Part shown: piece by piece, positions 1 through 8,861 of the stretch | How positions within the stretch are numbered: the stretch's first letter is position 1 | Layout: each line of letters begins with the position of its first letter | Origin: JAITMY01 sp031549685 | Lineage (GTDB): Bacteria; Bacteroidota; Bacteroidia; Bacteroidales; UBA932 | DNA length: 64,000 bases | Assembly: GCA_031549685.1 (NCBI GenBank) | Contig: JAVBPG010000010.1 | Span: forward strand, 1-64,000 | Reading direction: 5' to 3' | Position numbers and translations under genes: made by a program | The notes under the pieces: model-generated | The model's database searches: none | The model's input: the letters and a program-made list of their open reading frames with translations, nothing else | What the model was told of the DNA's origin: nothing

Positions 1-122
1 CGGCCGAGCTTGATTTGGTAAACGGCGTATAGCCGAACCCCTTGCGAAAATTTTTCGTCCTTGCGAAGCTGGGATTTGATGCTCGACAAGGAGCCTTGTA
101 CCGATAACCGTTCTTTTGACAT
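1..122 (-). CDS. Partial CDS, possible transposase N-terminus (truncated by window edge)
   Basis: An open frame starts at an ATG (120-122) and reads leftward off the window with no stop, giving about 40 residues that begin MSKERLSVQGSL and end near LYAVYQIKLG. A TATATTTG box lies 15 bases upstream, which supports a real start. The basic, helical N-terminus followed by RLYAVYQ-type text resembles the helix-turn-helix start of IS630-type transposases. That is recognition by eye from a short fragment. It could equally be another small DNA-binding protein. Confidence 0.4.
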   Translation of the reverse strand, partial: MSKERLSVQGSLSSIKSQLRKDEKFSQGVRLYAVYQIKLG

Positions 123-137
123 CGCTTTTTTTTGATG

Positions 138-145
138 CAAATATA
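138..145 (-). promoter_or_regulatory. Candidate Bacteroidota -7 box (TATATTTG)
   Basis: On the minus strand the sequence reads TATATTTG, matching the Bacteroidota primary-sigma -7 consensus TAnnTTTG, 15 bases before the ATG at 122. The upstream DNA is very AT-rich. No clear -33 TTTG is seen at the expected distance, only a TTTAC-like stretch. Confidence 0.4.
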
Positions 146-210
146 CAATTATTATTTATATTGTAAATATATATTAGACTTTATATAAACCCTGTTAGGG
201 TCAATGATGC

Positions 211-250
211 CACAAAAAAATCCCGCCTAAAAAAGCGGGATTTTTTTGTG
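211..250. terminator. Bidirectional intrinsic terminator
   Basis: A perfect 16-bp inverted repeat (CACAAAAAAATCCCGC and its complement) flanks an 8-base loop. The GC-rich core TCCCGC/GCGGGA is bordered by A and T runs on both sides. It starts 10 bases beyond the stop of the leftward CotH-like gene, so it most likely ends that transcript. Confidence 0.85.
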
Positions 251-260
251 AATAACCAAG

Positions 261-1820
261 CTACCACTTGTTAATCTCCTTGTCGATGTGGGCTACGCGC
301 GTTTGCAGCCACAGCTTTATGTCGCTTATGCGGGCCTCAAAATCCTGGTTGGAGGTATGATACTTGTGGTGCCACAGGTCGGAGTCGCGCTTTTGCGAAT
401 CCTTTATTTGAGCCGCCGTTCTATCGATAAAGCTGTAAATGTTGTCGATGTATTTCGGCTTGACTTCGTTCCAGTAGGCCTTGTACTGCGCCCGGAAGTT
501 GGGGTCATCGAAGAAGCGGCAGAAAAATTTTGCTCCGGGCTGGTCGCTGCCTTCGTATCCCGGCTTGAAAAGCAGGCCGGCCTCGGGCCAAAGGAAGTAC
601 CTGCTGTGCTCGTCAAATCCGAATCCCCAGTCAAAGTCCCATAGCGGGCCCATGTAGAATTTGCCGGTGGCGTTGCGGTGCATGTACACGCTCTTGGGCT
701 GTTTTTGCGCCTCGCCGTTCAGCACCACCTCGTTTATTATTAAAAAGTTCATGAGCGATGGGAGGTCGATGAGGTCGGCGTAGCCGCTGTTGGGAAACGA
801 CTTTGAGAACAGGGCGTTTTCCAGATCGCCTACCCACTTTTTGATGTTGGCGTCCATGGTGGGCGTCATGTTTTTGGGCGATTTTATCATTACCGGCAGG
901 TTGCACACGTTGCTTCGGAACTGCCAGGCCTCGTCAAAGTAGCCGTCGAGCTCCAGCAGGCAGCCAAAGTTTTTGTCTACGTTTACCCTGTTGGCTTCAA
1001 CCTCCACCTGCTCGCTTACCAGGTAGTTCCCCCAATACTCCCCGTTGGCGTACAGGTCCACGTAGCGGGTGTGGTTGGTGTAGGGCGAGCCCATGCGGTG
1101 CCCCAGCTCAAAGGCTATGGCGTTCATCATCAGCGTAGGGTCGTAGTAGTTGGCCAGCAGCACCCACGATTTTTCGGGCTTCAGCCCAAAAAGGCTTGTT
1201 TTTTCGCTGAACTTTATGCGGTAGGACTTTTTCGACATCAGCTTCCACGAGGAGTTGCCCCTGCCGCGGATGCCCCCGTTGACTACGGTAGCGGTAAGGT
1301 TGTGTGCCGGATTTATGGCGCCGCTCACGCTGATGATGGCCGGCTCGTACTCCTCGTGCTTATCGCTATCATCAAAAAAGCCTCCCTTCTTATTGTTGGG
1401 TCTGTTGGGCGTGGCAATGTCCATGCGGGCTACATGAAACGATTCCACAATCTTCACTATTACCGTGTAGCTGGTGGTCAGGCCATCCTCGTTGGTGGCG
1501 GTGTACACCACAGGCTGGCTAAAGTTGTTGGCGGTAATGCCGCTGCTCTGCGCCACCTCGCCAACGCTCATGGTGCCTTCGGCGCTGAAGGTGGCAATGA
1601 GGGAGTGCAGGTCAATGCTGTCAACGGTCTCAAGCAGAATGTAGGGTACGCTGATGGTGCCTTTTACTTCGGCCGGCAACCCTGCGTTGTGCTCGGGCTT
1701 AAATGAGAATTCGGTAACGGCCACCACCGGCGGGGTGGAAGTGCCGTCGTCCTTAGCGCAGGTGCTGAGCGCTACCGATGCAAGGGCCACGAAAAAAAAT
1801 TTTCTGAAAATAGCTTTCAT
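261..1820 (-). CDS. CotH-like kinase-family lipoprotein
   Basis: The start is the ATG at 1820, which gives a clean signal peptide MKAIFRKFFFVALASVALSTC with a lipobox ending in Cys. A longer frame from 1850 would add 10 residues ahead of it. The product has 519 residues. After a beta-rich N-terminal domain come hallmarks of the CotH family, originally defined by a spore-coat protein kinase: GRGNSSW, a K-K-SYRIKF stretch, an LLELDGYFDE block and GPLWDFDWGF, the last likely carrying metal-binding acids. Bacteroidota members are usually secreted or lipid-anchored and of unknown substrate. It is likely anchored in the outer membrane or periplasm. The gene stands alone, ending at the strong hairpin at 211-250. 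The specific role is unknown. Confidence 0.85.
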   Translation of the reverse strand: MKAIFRKFFFVALASVALSTCAKDDGTSTPPVVAVTEFSFKPEHNAGLPAEVKGTISVPYILLETVDSIDLHSLIATFSAEGTMSVGEVAQSSGITANNFSQPVVYTATNEDGLTTSYTVIVKIVESFHVARMDIATPNRPNNKKGGFFDDSDKHEEYEPAIISVSGAINPAHNLTATVVNGGIRGRGNSSWKLMSKKSYRIKFSEKTSLFGLKPEKSWVLLANYYDPTLMMNAIAFELGHRMGSPYTNHTRYVDLYANGEYWGNYLVSEQVEVEANRVNVDKNFGCLLELDGYFDEAWQFRSNVCNLPVMIKSPKNMTPTMDANIKKWVGDLENALFSKSFPNSGYADLIDLPSLMNFLIINEVVLNGEAQKQPKSVYMHRNATGKFYMGPLWDFDWGFGFDEHSRYFLWPEAGLLFKPGYEGSDQPGAKFFCRFFDDPNFRAQYKAYWNEVKPKYIDNIYSFIDRTAAQIKDSQKRDSDLWHHKYHTSNQDFEARISDIKLWLQTRVAHIDKEINKW

Positions 1821-2047
1821 GTGTATTAAATTTGTTTTTAAAGACCACATGGAATATTCATGAGGTTATTCAGTGCACTTAGGTTGCAGCCTCGCGCATG
1901 AATATTTCATTAGCTTTTGTTTTGATAAGTAAAACGGGACACTAAACCTTGCTGCAAAAGGTATAGCGACTTAGCTGTGTTTTGAAAAGATGTGAATGCA
2001 AGAACAAATGTAGCTATTTTTGACCGTTTAACCAAATTTCCGGCTTG

Positions 2048-4111
2048 TTAATAAATTAGCTTTACCTGCACTCCGATCTTGATCCACCTGCCCGGCTGCG
2101 GCAGGTTAGCGTAGTCCACGTACCGGGTATCGAAAACGTTGCTTGCGCTCAGGTACAGCGTGAGCCATCTGCGGCTCCACGCCAGCTTGACATCCACCAG
2201 CGTTACCGGCGCAAACGCCCGAGGCTGCCGGCTTGTATCGTCGGTGTACTGCCCGGCCCGCCGCTCGTGGACGGCGCTCCACGAAAAGGCCAGCCGTAGC
2301 GGCAGCGGGTGGGCGCCCGATACGCTTAGCTTATGCCGCAGGTAGTCCAGCGCGTTGCTGCTGTACAGGCCGCGCGCGTCCTTGCTCATGCTCAGGTAGG
2401 TGTAGCCCAGCTGCAGCGACGAGACAAACCGCCGTGCGTGGCCCTGGGGCGTGTAGCAGGCCGCGAGGTCGAGGCCCAGCGTGTTGAGCGCAATGTGGTT
2501 CCGGCTTTGCCATAGCGAGGTGTCGCTGCTGCGCACCCAGTCAATAATATTTTTTCCCCTGCGGTAAAAAACGGAGGATTGGAGGCTGAAATCGCTGTGC
2601 AGGTACTTAGCCCCAAGTTCGCCGGTAGTGGCCTGCTCGGGCCGGAGCTGCGGGTTGCTCAGGTGCGTTGCGCTGCGGTAGTACAGGTCGGTAAAGGTAG
2701 GCAGGCGCAGCGTTTGCCCTATGCTGCCCATGAGCCGCAGCTGCGGGGTGAGCGCCACCGCGGCATCGGCGTTGAGGCAGGTGTAGTGCCCAAAGTCGTT
2801 GGAGTAGCTGCCCTGTACGCCCCCCGATACGGAGAAGCGCCGGTGGTGGTACGCTTGCTCCACAAACCAGCAGGCAAGGTTGCGCTGCTTTTCGTGGGTA
2901 AAAAAGGCGCTGTCGCCTTCGCCCTTCACGTGCATTGCGCTGCCCATGCGCTCGCCCAGCACGTTGCTGTAAATGTGCTCGCCGCGCAGCTCGCCGCCGG
3001 CCACGGTGGTGCCCAATACCGATGGCAGGCTCAGGCGCGCGCTGCCGCCCAGCACATCGCTGCGGTGGTAGTTGTGCCCCTTGTACCAGGCCGGCGCGCT
3101 GCTGCGAAAGAGCTCAAATCGGTCGTGGTGCCGGCGCAGGTAGGCCGCGCTGTGCAGCGATATTTTCCGAAACGCTTTATGGTAATCGATGGATGAAAAA
3201 ATGGTGCACGTGGCCTCAAATTGGTTGGGGTAGGCGAGCGAGTAGAACTTGTTGGCGCCGTAGTCTTTGTGCTGGTAGCCCAGCTGCGCGCTTATGCTTC
3301 CGGCTTTTACGTGCTCGTAGCGCGCCTGCGCAAAGTAGCTGCCCAGCTTAAAGTCGGTGTTGGGCGTGTACCCGTCGGAGCGGGCAAGCGAGGCCGCACT
3401 CAATACCTGCAGGTTGCTTTGTCCCTTTGTTTTGCTGAGCGAGGCGTCGGCTGTGGGCGAAAAGTAGCCGTGGCTACCTCCGGATACGCCGGCCTGCGCG
3501 CTGCTTTTTTTGCCGCTACCCGTAACAATGTTGATGGCGCCCGAAAAGGCGTTGGGGCCCATGGCGCGCGATCCGGGGCCTTGCAGTATTTCTACTCTAT
3601 CTATGCTTTGGAGGTCAACGGGGAGGTCGAGGTTGTAGTGTCCCGTTTGCGGGTCGGTAATGTTGATACCGTTGAGGAGAATCAGGGCCTGGTCGTAGCT
3701 GCCGCCGCGTATGCTGATGTCGGCCTGTACGTTGTTGGCGCCCCGCTGCCGCAGGTCAATGCCTGCTACGTGTTCCAGCAGCTGCTGTATGTCCTGTACG
3801 GGGAGCTGCTCTATTTCGCGCCTGCCGATGGTGGTAACCACCCGCGCGGGCTCGGCCACCGCCAGGGTTGGGGTAGCGCTGACCAGCACCTCGTCTATGG
3901 GTACTGCATCGGTTTCGCCCTCGCGTTCGCTTTGGCCATGCCGGCTTGTGGCCTGCGCCGATACCTGCTCGGCGCTCATGCATACCATCGACAGGCTTAG
4001 CGCCAGCACCCCGATTTTGATTTGCTTGCCGAGGCTGTTGAACACGGCGTAACTCTTGCGCGTCCAGCGGCGAAAGCAAATGGTTTTGGAGAAGATTTTT
4101 TTGTGCATCAT
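2048..4111 (-). CDS. TonB-dependent receptor, BtuB-like
   Basis: This is a 687-residue outer-membrane receptor for TonB-energised uptake. It begins with a long basic leader containing RRWTRKSYAVFNSLGKQ and then a hydrophobic signal segment ending VSAQ, a leader style seen on Bacteroidota BtuB-like receptors. A TonB box-like DEVLVSA is near residue 75. The plug domain carries IRGGSYDQALILLNG, GPGSRAMGPNAFSGAINIVTG and VEILQGPG. The remainder alternates polar and aromatic residues as in a 22-strand barrel and ends with an aromatic-rich terminal strand. Two adjacent ATGs (4111 and 4108) could start it. It has its own TACATTTG box only 5 bases upstream. The substrate cannot be read from sequence; a cobalamin-type ligand is a guess from plug similarity, and no cobalamin riboswitch was recognised. 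Confidence 0.88.
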   Translation of the reverse strand: MMHKKIFSKTICFRRWTRKSYAVFNSLGKQIKIGVLALSLSMVCMSAEQVSAQATSRHGQSEREGETDAVPIDEVLVSATPTLAVAEPARVVTTIGRREIEQLPVQDIQQLLEHVAGIDLRQRGANNVQADISIRGGSYDQALILLNGINITDPQTGHYNLDLPVDLQSIDRVEILQGPGSRAMGPNAFSGAINIVTGSGKKSSAQAGVSGGSHGYFSPTADASLSKTKGQSNLQVLSAASLARSDGYTPNTDFKLGSYFAQARYEHVKAGSISAQLGYQHKDYGANKFYSLAYPNQFEATCTIFSSIDYHKAFRKISLHSAAYLRRHHDRFELFRSSAPAWYKGHNYHRSDVLGGSARLSLPSVLGTTVAGGELRGEHIYSNVLGERMGSAMHVKGEGDSAFFTHEKQRNLACWFVEQAYHHRRFSVSGGVQGSYSNDFGHYTCLNADAAVALTPQLRLMGSIGQTLRLPTFTDLYYRSATHLSNPQLRPEQATTGELGAKYLHSDFSLQSSVFYRRGKNIIDWVRSSDTSLWQSRNHIALNTLGLDLAACYTPQGHARRFVSSLQLGYTYLSMSKDARGLYSSNALDYLRHKLSVSGAHPLPLRLAFSWSAVHERRAGQYTDDTSRQPRAFAPVTLVDVKLAWSRRWLTLYLSASNVFDTRYVDYANLPQPGRWIKIGVQVKLIY

Positions 4112-4116
4112 GGCCG

Positions 4117-4124
4117 CAAATGTA
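4117..4124 (-). promoter_or_regulatory. Candidate -7 box (TACATTTG), nearly leaderless receptor mRNA
   Basis: The minus strand reads TACATTTG followed by five bases and then ATGATG of the TonB-dependent receptor. With transcription normally starting about 4-8 bases after this box, the mRNA would be leaderless or almost so. No -33 TTTG is evident. Confidence 0.4.
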
Positions 4125-4150
4125 CGGCATTTTGCACAGGTAAGGCTCTT

Positions 4151-4867
4151 TTACGTCAACTTTTTTAGAAAATCCAAGGCCATTTGGTTGAATAGCTCGC
4201 CCCTGTCGCGGAGAACAAAGTGGCTACAGTAGGGGATGACCTCCAGCTGGCTGTTGGGCAGCAGCGAGGCGAGCTTGCGTGTGTGCCCGAAGCGCACCAT
4301 GTCGTTATCGCCCACCACCACCAGCGTAGGAGTGTTAATGTGGCTCAGCGCCTCCTCCTCCATGTGCGGCTGCTCAAGCATGAGCCGCATCAGCTTTTGG
4401 TAAATCACGTACTGCTTTGAGAACAGCGAAAGTATTGAGTAGCCCATAAGCAGGCCCCGAATGTTGCACCGGCTGGTAAATTTTAGCCCATGGGGCTTGT
4501 AGTTGGCTCCCACAATTACCATGCCGATAATGCGCCCGGGGGCACGCATAGCCAGCTCAAGCGCCACAATGCCGCCATCGCTGAAGCCGATAATGAGGCA
4601 GCGTGGAATCTTCAGCGCATCGAGTGCCTGCAGCACATCGCTGGCCATCGCTTCGTAGCTGATGTGTTTCACGTTGCGCGTTGATTTACCCTGCCCGCGG
4701 CTATCGATGGTAATGACGCGGTAGTAGCGCGAAAAAAAGCTGACTTGCTCCTCGAAAGTGCTCGAATCCTCTCCGTTGCCGTGCAGCAAAAGTAGCGGCA
4801 CACCATGCCCGTAGTCGGCATGGTAGAGCTCAATATCATTTACCGTTAGTAGGCCGTACGAATTCAT
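4151..4867 (-). CDS. Alpha/beta hydrolase
   Basis: A 238-residue alpha/beta-hydrolase-fold enzyme with no signal peptide, so probably cytoplasmic. The oxyanion region LLLLHGNGED, the nucleophile elbow GFSDGG (Ser), the acid in VVGDNDMV and the catalytic His in CSHFVLRD are in the right order and spacing. The family includes esterases, lactonases and C-C hydrolases; the substrate cannot be inferred. A GTG at 4903 gives a longer frame, but a TATATTTG box lies at 4911-4918, directly before it, so the ATG at 4867 is preferred. It lies 39 bases upstream of the TonB-dependent receptor on the same strand, so co-transcription is possible although the receptor also has its own box. Confidence 0.8.
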   Translation of the reverse strand: MNSYGLLTVNDIELYHADYGHGVPLLLLHGNGEDSSTFEEQVSFFSRYYRVITIDSRGQGKSTRNVKHISYEAMASDVLQALDALKIPRCLIIGFSDGGIVALELAMRAPGRIIGMVIVGANYKPHGLKFTSRCNIRGLLMGYSILSLFSKQYVIYQKLMRLMLEQPHMEEEALSHINTPTLVVVGDNDMVRFGHTRKLASLLPNSQLEVIPYCSHFVLRDRGELFNQMALDFLKKLT

Positions 4868-4910
4868 TTTTTTGTAATTTTTTGGCAATTCGGAGGTGTG
4901 CACTGCGCGC

Positions 4911-4918
4911 CAAATATA
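4911..4918 (-). promoter_or_regulatory. Candidate -7 box (TATATTTG)
   Basis: The minus strand reads TATATTTG 43 bases upstream of the chosen ATG at 4867 of the alpha/beta hydrolase. A good -33 element was not seen. Confidence 0.35.
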
Positions 4919-5119
4919 CTATTCAAAAATGCTAATTGTACCGCCGCCACCGGCAAAAAAGCTAAATGTTGTATAGGCGTGCTGCACCGCGGATTTTAGC
5001 CCTTGAGTAATGCGTTGTGAGCATATAATTTACTACATTTGCGAGGTGGAAAAGAGTGGTGGTTTTTATAGCGCTATCCGCAACCATACCACCAAAAAAT
5101 GTTTCTGTTGGTTTCAGAG

Positions 5120-5561
5120 GTTGGTTTTATATTGTTACTTTTTCTCCCGCCAAGGCGGGATAACCAAAAAATCAAGAACGTCGCATCTTCCACGCGCCGC
5201 CGTGAAAAATTAGGCTCGGCCGGTAACGTCCGCTCCTCGCCATTTTTCTACGGCTCTTTCCCGCGCTGGCTCGGCGACGTTCCGCCCTGCGCACCGTTGC
5301 GCTGTTAGCGCAAGTATGGCTATCACACCATGCGCCCTCTTGGCCTTGTGTGGTGGCGTGCGTCGGCCTGACCGAACCGAAGCTCGGCGAAGCCAATAGC
5401 GGGCCGGTGCTGGCAAGAGCGTAGCAAAATCATGAGCGCCAGCCGTAATGGCGCGAAATAGATTTTGCACGCGGCGGGAGGAAGCATTATTCGGTCTTGA
5501 CTTTTTGATTTTTTTTGGTCAAGCAAAAAGAATAATTCAAAAGTAACAATATAAAACCAAC
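5120..5561. repeat. 442-bp non-coding element with 23-bp terminal inverted repeats
   Basis: A perfect 23-bp inverted repeat, GTTGGTTTTATATTGTTACT plus TTT, bounds 442 bp at 5120-5142 and 5539-5561. Similarity continues inward imperfectly (ACCAAAAAATCAA on both sides). The interior is GC-richer, has several smaller complementary segments, and holds no convincing gene. The stretch 4868-5119 to its left and 5562-5634 to its right also show no gene. This looks like a non-autonomous mobile or repetitive intergenic element, but only one copy is visible here. Confidence 0.7.
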
Positions 5562-5634
5562 AATTAATAGTGGCCATAATATGGCCGACATCGCTGCGAA
5601 TAGCCATATAAAACATACTCCTCATTTCTAAAAA

Positions 5635-7158
5635 ATGAACCAAAAATATCTGAAAAACGTAAGGCTTGCCCTGGGGGTGCTGGTGCTCGCGCTGTTTGTG
5701 GCCTACTTTTTAATTCCTAACTCGCAGCAGTGGCCGTTGCTGCATGAACTGGGGCATTTGCAGCTGGTGCCGGCCATTATGCTGGTGGGGTTTTCGGTAG
5801 CTCCGCTTGTAGTTTTGCTGCTGCTGTCGCTGCTGCTGGGGCGCGCGTACTGCTCGGTGCTGTGCCCGCTGGGGCTCCTGCAGGATGCAGCGCATCGCTG
5901 CTCAAGAATTTTTCGGGTAAAAAAGAAAAGAAAGTTTACCTACTCCAAGCCCAATACTGTAGCCCGTTACAGCCTGCTTGCAGCGGCCATCCTGGCGTGG
6001 GTGCTTGGCTTTAGCGCGCTGGTTTCGCTGCTCGACCCCTACGGCGCCTTTGGCCGCATTGCGGCCAACCTCATGCGCCCGCTCTACTACGCCGCCAATA
6101 ACCTGCTGGCCTGGGTGCTCAACCACTTCAACGTGTACAGCGTGTACAACGTTACGCTGCACACCGTAAGCGTGCTGGCGGCGGCGGTGGCAGGTGCCAC
6201 GCTGCTGGTGGTGGCCGTAGCCGCCGCGCTGCGCGGGCGCTGGTACTGCAACACCATTTGCCCTGTGGGCACGGGCCTGGGCTTGCTTTCCAAACTCTCG
6301 ATTTTTCAGCTAAAAATTGACGAAACCGCCTGCAACAGCTGCGGCATTTGCGCTGCCAGATGCAAGGCCGAGTGCATTGAGAGCAAGGCCAAACGGATAG
6401 ACCAAACGCGCTGCGTGGCCTGCTACACCTGCCTGGCGGCCTGCAGCAAGGATGCCCTAAAGCTGCGCTTTGCGTACGGTAGGAAAGAAGCTGCTGTTGA
6501 CCAAGGTAAGCGCAGGTCAATGGTGGCGGGCGTTGCGGCGCTTGCCGCCATTCCCGCCTCGGCGGCGGCCCAGGCGCTCGATAAGCCCCTTACCGCCTCG
6601 TCCGACGAGCCGGTAGTGCCGCCGGGAGCCAAGAGCCTAAAGCACTTCAAAAGCCGCTGCACCGCCTGCCACCTGTGCGTGAGCAAGTGTCCGGCGCAGG
6701 TTATCAAGCCTTCGTTTTTGGAGCTGGGCCTTGCGGGCATGCTGCAGCCCGTTATGGACTACCGTATTTCGTTTTGCACCTACGATTGTACCGTTTGCTC
6801 GCAGGTGTGCCCCAACGGCGCGCTGGAGCCGCTGAGCCCCGATGCCAAGCGCGACCTGCAAATAGGGAAGGCCCATTTTGATAGAAATATTTGCGTGGTG
6901 TACACCGACGAAACCGACTGCGGCGCCTGCTCCGAGCATTGTCCCACGCAGGCGGTGCACATGGTCCCGTACAAGGACGGCTTGCGTATCCCCGAGGTCG
7001 ATGCAAGCATTTGCGTGGGCTGCGGAGGCTGCCAGTATATTTGCCCGGTGCGCCCGCGCACGGCCATTTTTGTGCAGGGCAACGCCACGCAGCAGCCGCT
7101 CAACATGCAGCACAACGAGAAGCAGGAGGAGGTAAAGGTGGACGATTTCGGGTTTTAA
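5635..7158 (+). CDS. NapH-NapG-like fused membrane polyferredoxin
   Basis: A 507-residue electron-transfer protein. Residues 1-225 carry about five membrane segments and two CxxxCP motifs (C73/C77 and C205/C209), the signature of NapH/NosR/CcoG-type quinol dehydrogenases. Two 4Fe-4S motifs follow (C233-C243 and C260-C270). Around residues 292-312 there is KRRSMVAGVAALAAIPASA, resembling a twin-arginine signal embedded mid-protein. The remainder (330-480) has four more Cys clusters (starting near C342, C381, C429 and C460) arranged like NapG. The protein therefore looks like NapH joined to NapG. It may pass electrons between menaquinol and a soluble or periplasmic acceptor. No nitrate or nitrous oxide reductase gene is nearby. 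It converges with the Omp85-like gene, the two stop codons overlapping by 4 bp. Confidence 0.82.
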   Translation: MNQKYLKNVRLALGVLVLALFVAYFLIPNSQQWPLLHELGHLQLVPAIMLVGFSVAPLVVLLLLSLLLGRAYCSVLCPLGLLQDAAHRCSRIFRVKKKRKFTYSKPNTVARYSLLAAAILAWVLGFSALVSLLDPYGAFGRIAANLMRPLYYAANNLLAWVLNHFNVYSVYNVTLHTVSVLAAAVAGATLLVVAVAAALRGRWYCNTICPVGTGLGLLSKLSIFQLKIDETACNSCGICAARCKAECIESKAKRIDQTRCVACYTCLAACSKDALKLRFAYGRKEAAVDQGKRRSMVAGVAALAAIPASAAAQALDKPLTASSDEPVVPPGAKSLKHFKSRCTACHLCVSKCPAQVIKPSFLELGLAGMLQPVMDYRISFCTYDCTVCSQVCPNGALEPLSPDAKRDLQIGKAHFDRNICVVYTDETDCGACSEHCPTQAVHMVPYKDGLRIPEVDASICVGCGGCQYICPVRPRTAIFVQGNATQQPLNMQHNEKQEEVKVDDFGF

Positions 7159-8711
7159 AACACCACCATGTACCCTACGTGCACCTTGGCGTTTTTGAAT
7201 AAAAAGTTGCTGCTGTTTTCTTTTCCCAGCGCGTAGCTGAGCGAGAATATGCCTACGCCGGTGGCAAAGCGCGTACCCAGCCCGAGGCTCAGAAATTGGT
7301 CGTAGCTTTTACCGGTTTCGCTTTCATTTTTTACGGGAGCGTAGTCGCAAAAGGCGGCAAAGTAGCCCTGTCCGCTGAAGTAAAACCGTGGCTCGATGGT
7401 GGCAATGGCGTAGGCGGGGGTAAATATGCTGCGCTCGTTGAAGCCTCGCAGGCTGTTGGCTCCACCAATGCTGTACAGCTCGCTTTGGTACAGCTTTTCC
7501 TGCTTGCCATCCGCGAAGGCGCCCTTGAACTTTCCCTGGGCGCGCAGCATCACGCCAAGGCGGGCGGTAAGCGAGCGATGCCACGCCACATCGGCGGCCA
7601 GCTCGGTGGCGGTGCTTCTGCCGTCGTCGTCCACCTTGCGGGTTCCGGCGGCAAGGCTGGTAAATACGCTGCACCCGCGGCGCGGAAAAAGCGGGTTATC
7701 GGTGGCGCTGAGCGCGTAGTCAACGCCGTAGAGCGTGCCGGTAGCCGTGGTGTTCTGGGTGGTGTTGTTGTGCCGCTGAAAATCGACAAATAGCGAGGCG
7801 CTGCTGTAGCTGCCCACGCGCGACGATAGCCCGAGCTTCCCGTGCAGGCTAAGGTACAGCGTGTCGCGCCGCTCCATATCAAACAGCGCGTTGACCCCCA
7901 CGGTGCCCAAAATGAGGTAGGGGAGCCGGAGGCCCACGTTGAGCAGTTGCGTGTTTTTGCCGGGGCTGCTCCAGTCAATGCTCAGCTGCTCGCCGCCCTT
8001 GAACATGTTGGCCAAAAATATGCTGGCCTCGCCCTGCACGCTAAACTCTCCCTGGTCGTTGTTGCCGAAGGCCAGCAGCCCGTTGGCGCGGTTGGCCTTG
8101 GCGTTATCTACGTAGGTGTACAGCGCAGTGCTTTGCGGGGTAAACTCCAGGGCCGAGGGTTGCAGCGTGTGCAAAAATCCCAGCTCGGCTATGCGCCTGT
8201 CCACGCTTTGTACATACTTTTCGGAGTAGGGGCGCGGCCTGCGTAGCCCCAGGTGGTTCTGCATAAAGCGGTAGCGCACCCGCCCGTCGCCTTTTACAAT
8301 GAGCGTGTCGATGGAGGTGTACTTGCCTTTCTCCAGCTTCAGCGTGGCGCTAAAAAAAAGGGAATCCATTTGCACATCGTCAAACCGGGCGTGGGCAAAG
8401 GGGTAGCCGTTGTTCTCGTTGTAGGTAATAAATTTTTGCAGCACACCGTGCATCAGGGTTTGGTCGGCGGGCTTGCCCACGTAGCGCTTGAGGTTGATGC
8501 CCGCCTCGCCGAGCCAGGCCTGCTGCGCGGAGTCGACAGCAAGGCTTTTTACCCGGAGTTTTTTGTCGGCAAAAATTTGGGTGTACAGGCTGTCGGCGCT
8601 ATTGGCGGCCAAGGAAGAAATGCTGCACGAGAGCAGCGCTACAGCCAACGCTGCCAACCTGAGGCCGGCCTTGCCGGAGGGACATCTTTTTGCCTTGCTC
8701 AGCGTGGGCAT
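7155..8711 (-). CDS. Omp85/BamA-superfamily outer-membrane protein
   Basis: A 518-residue outer-membrane protein with an N-terminal signal peptide (hydrophobic stretch around residues 17-36). Residues about 40-210 resemble one or two POTRA modules (for example YTSIDTLIVKGDGRVRYRF). The C-terminal half is a barrel in which FPRRGCSVFTSL and the later GGANSLRGF match the FPxxG and RGF-type motifs of the bacterial surface-antigen domain. The last residues alternate aromatics and end in Phe, as for outer-membrane barrels. It is shorter than BamA (usually five POTRAs), so closer to TamA-like or patatin-less accessory Omp85 proteins. The client is unknown. It stands alone and is convergent with the polyferredoxin. 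Confidence 0.78.
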   Translation of the reverse strand: MPTLSKAKRCPSGKAGLRLAALAVALLSCSISSLAANSADSLYTQIFADKKLRVKSLAVDSAQQAWLGEAGINLKRYVGKPADQTLMHGVLQKFITYNENNGYPFAHARFDDVQMDSLFFSATLKLEKGKYTSIDTLIVKGDGRVRYRFMQNHLGLRRPRPYSEKYVQSVDRRIAELGFLHTLQPSALEFTPQSTALYTYVDNAKANRANGLLAFGNNDQGEFSVQGEASIFLANMFKGGEQLSIDWSSPGKNTQLLNVGLRLPYLILGTVGVNALFDMERRDTLYLSLHGKLGLSSRVGSYSSASLFVDFQRHNNTTQNTTATGTLYGVDYALSATDNPLFPRRGCSVFTSLAAGTRKVDDDGRSTATELAADVAWHRSLTARLGVMLRAQGKFKGAFADGKQEKLYQSELYSIGGANSLRGFNERSIFTPAYAIATIEPRFYFSGQGYFAAFCDYAPVKNESETGKSYDQFLSLGLGTRFATGVGIFSLSYALGKENSSNFLFKNAKVHVGYMVVF

Positions 8712-8861
8712 CGGGAAGTATTTTGGGAATTGCTAATTAAGTATAGATTTTACCATAAAGAAATCACGAGGATTTACAACAAAATAAAAACACAAGCTTG
8801 TTAATCTGCCTAGATTTTTTTTGATAATCAATGCGTTGTGTAATTTTTTTCGTTGTCGTTT

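Noticed and set aside
1071..1706. Long plus-strand frame antisense to the CotH-like gene, and many similar frames across the window
   Set aside because: GC-rich coding DNA leaves long open antisense frames; the translations are Val/Ala/His/Arg-rich without domains, and the true genes on the other strand have family motifs.
4112..4150. Cobalamin riboswitch ahead of the BtuB-like receptor
   Set aside because: Only 39 bases separate the receptor from the hydrolase gene and no B12-box-like sequence was found there or in 4868-5119.
4868..5119. Small gene between the hydrolase and the terminal-inverted-repeat element
   Set aside because: Short frames here have no start signals, domains or codon bias, and one continues into the repeat element.
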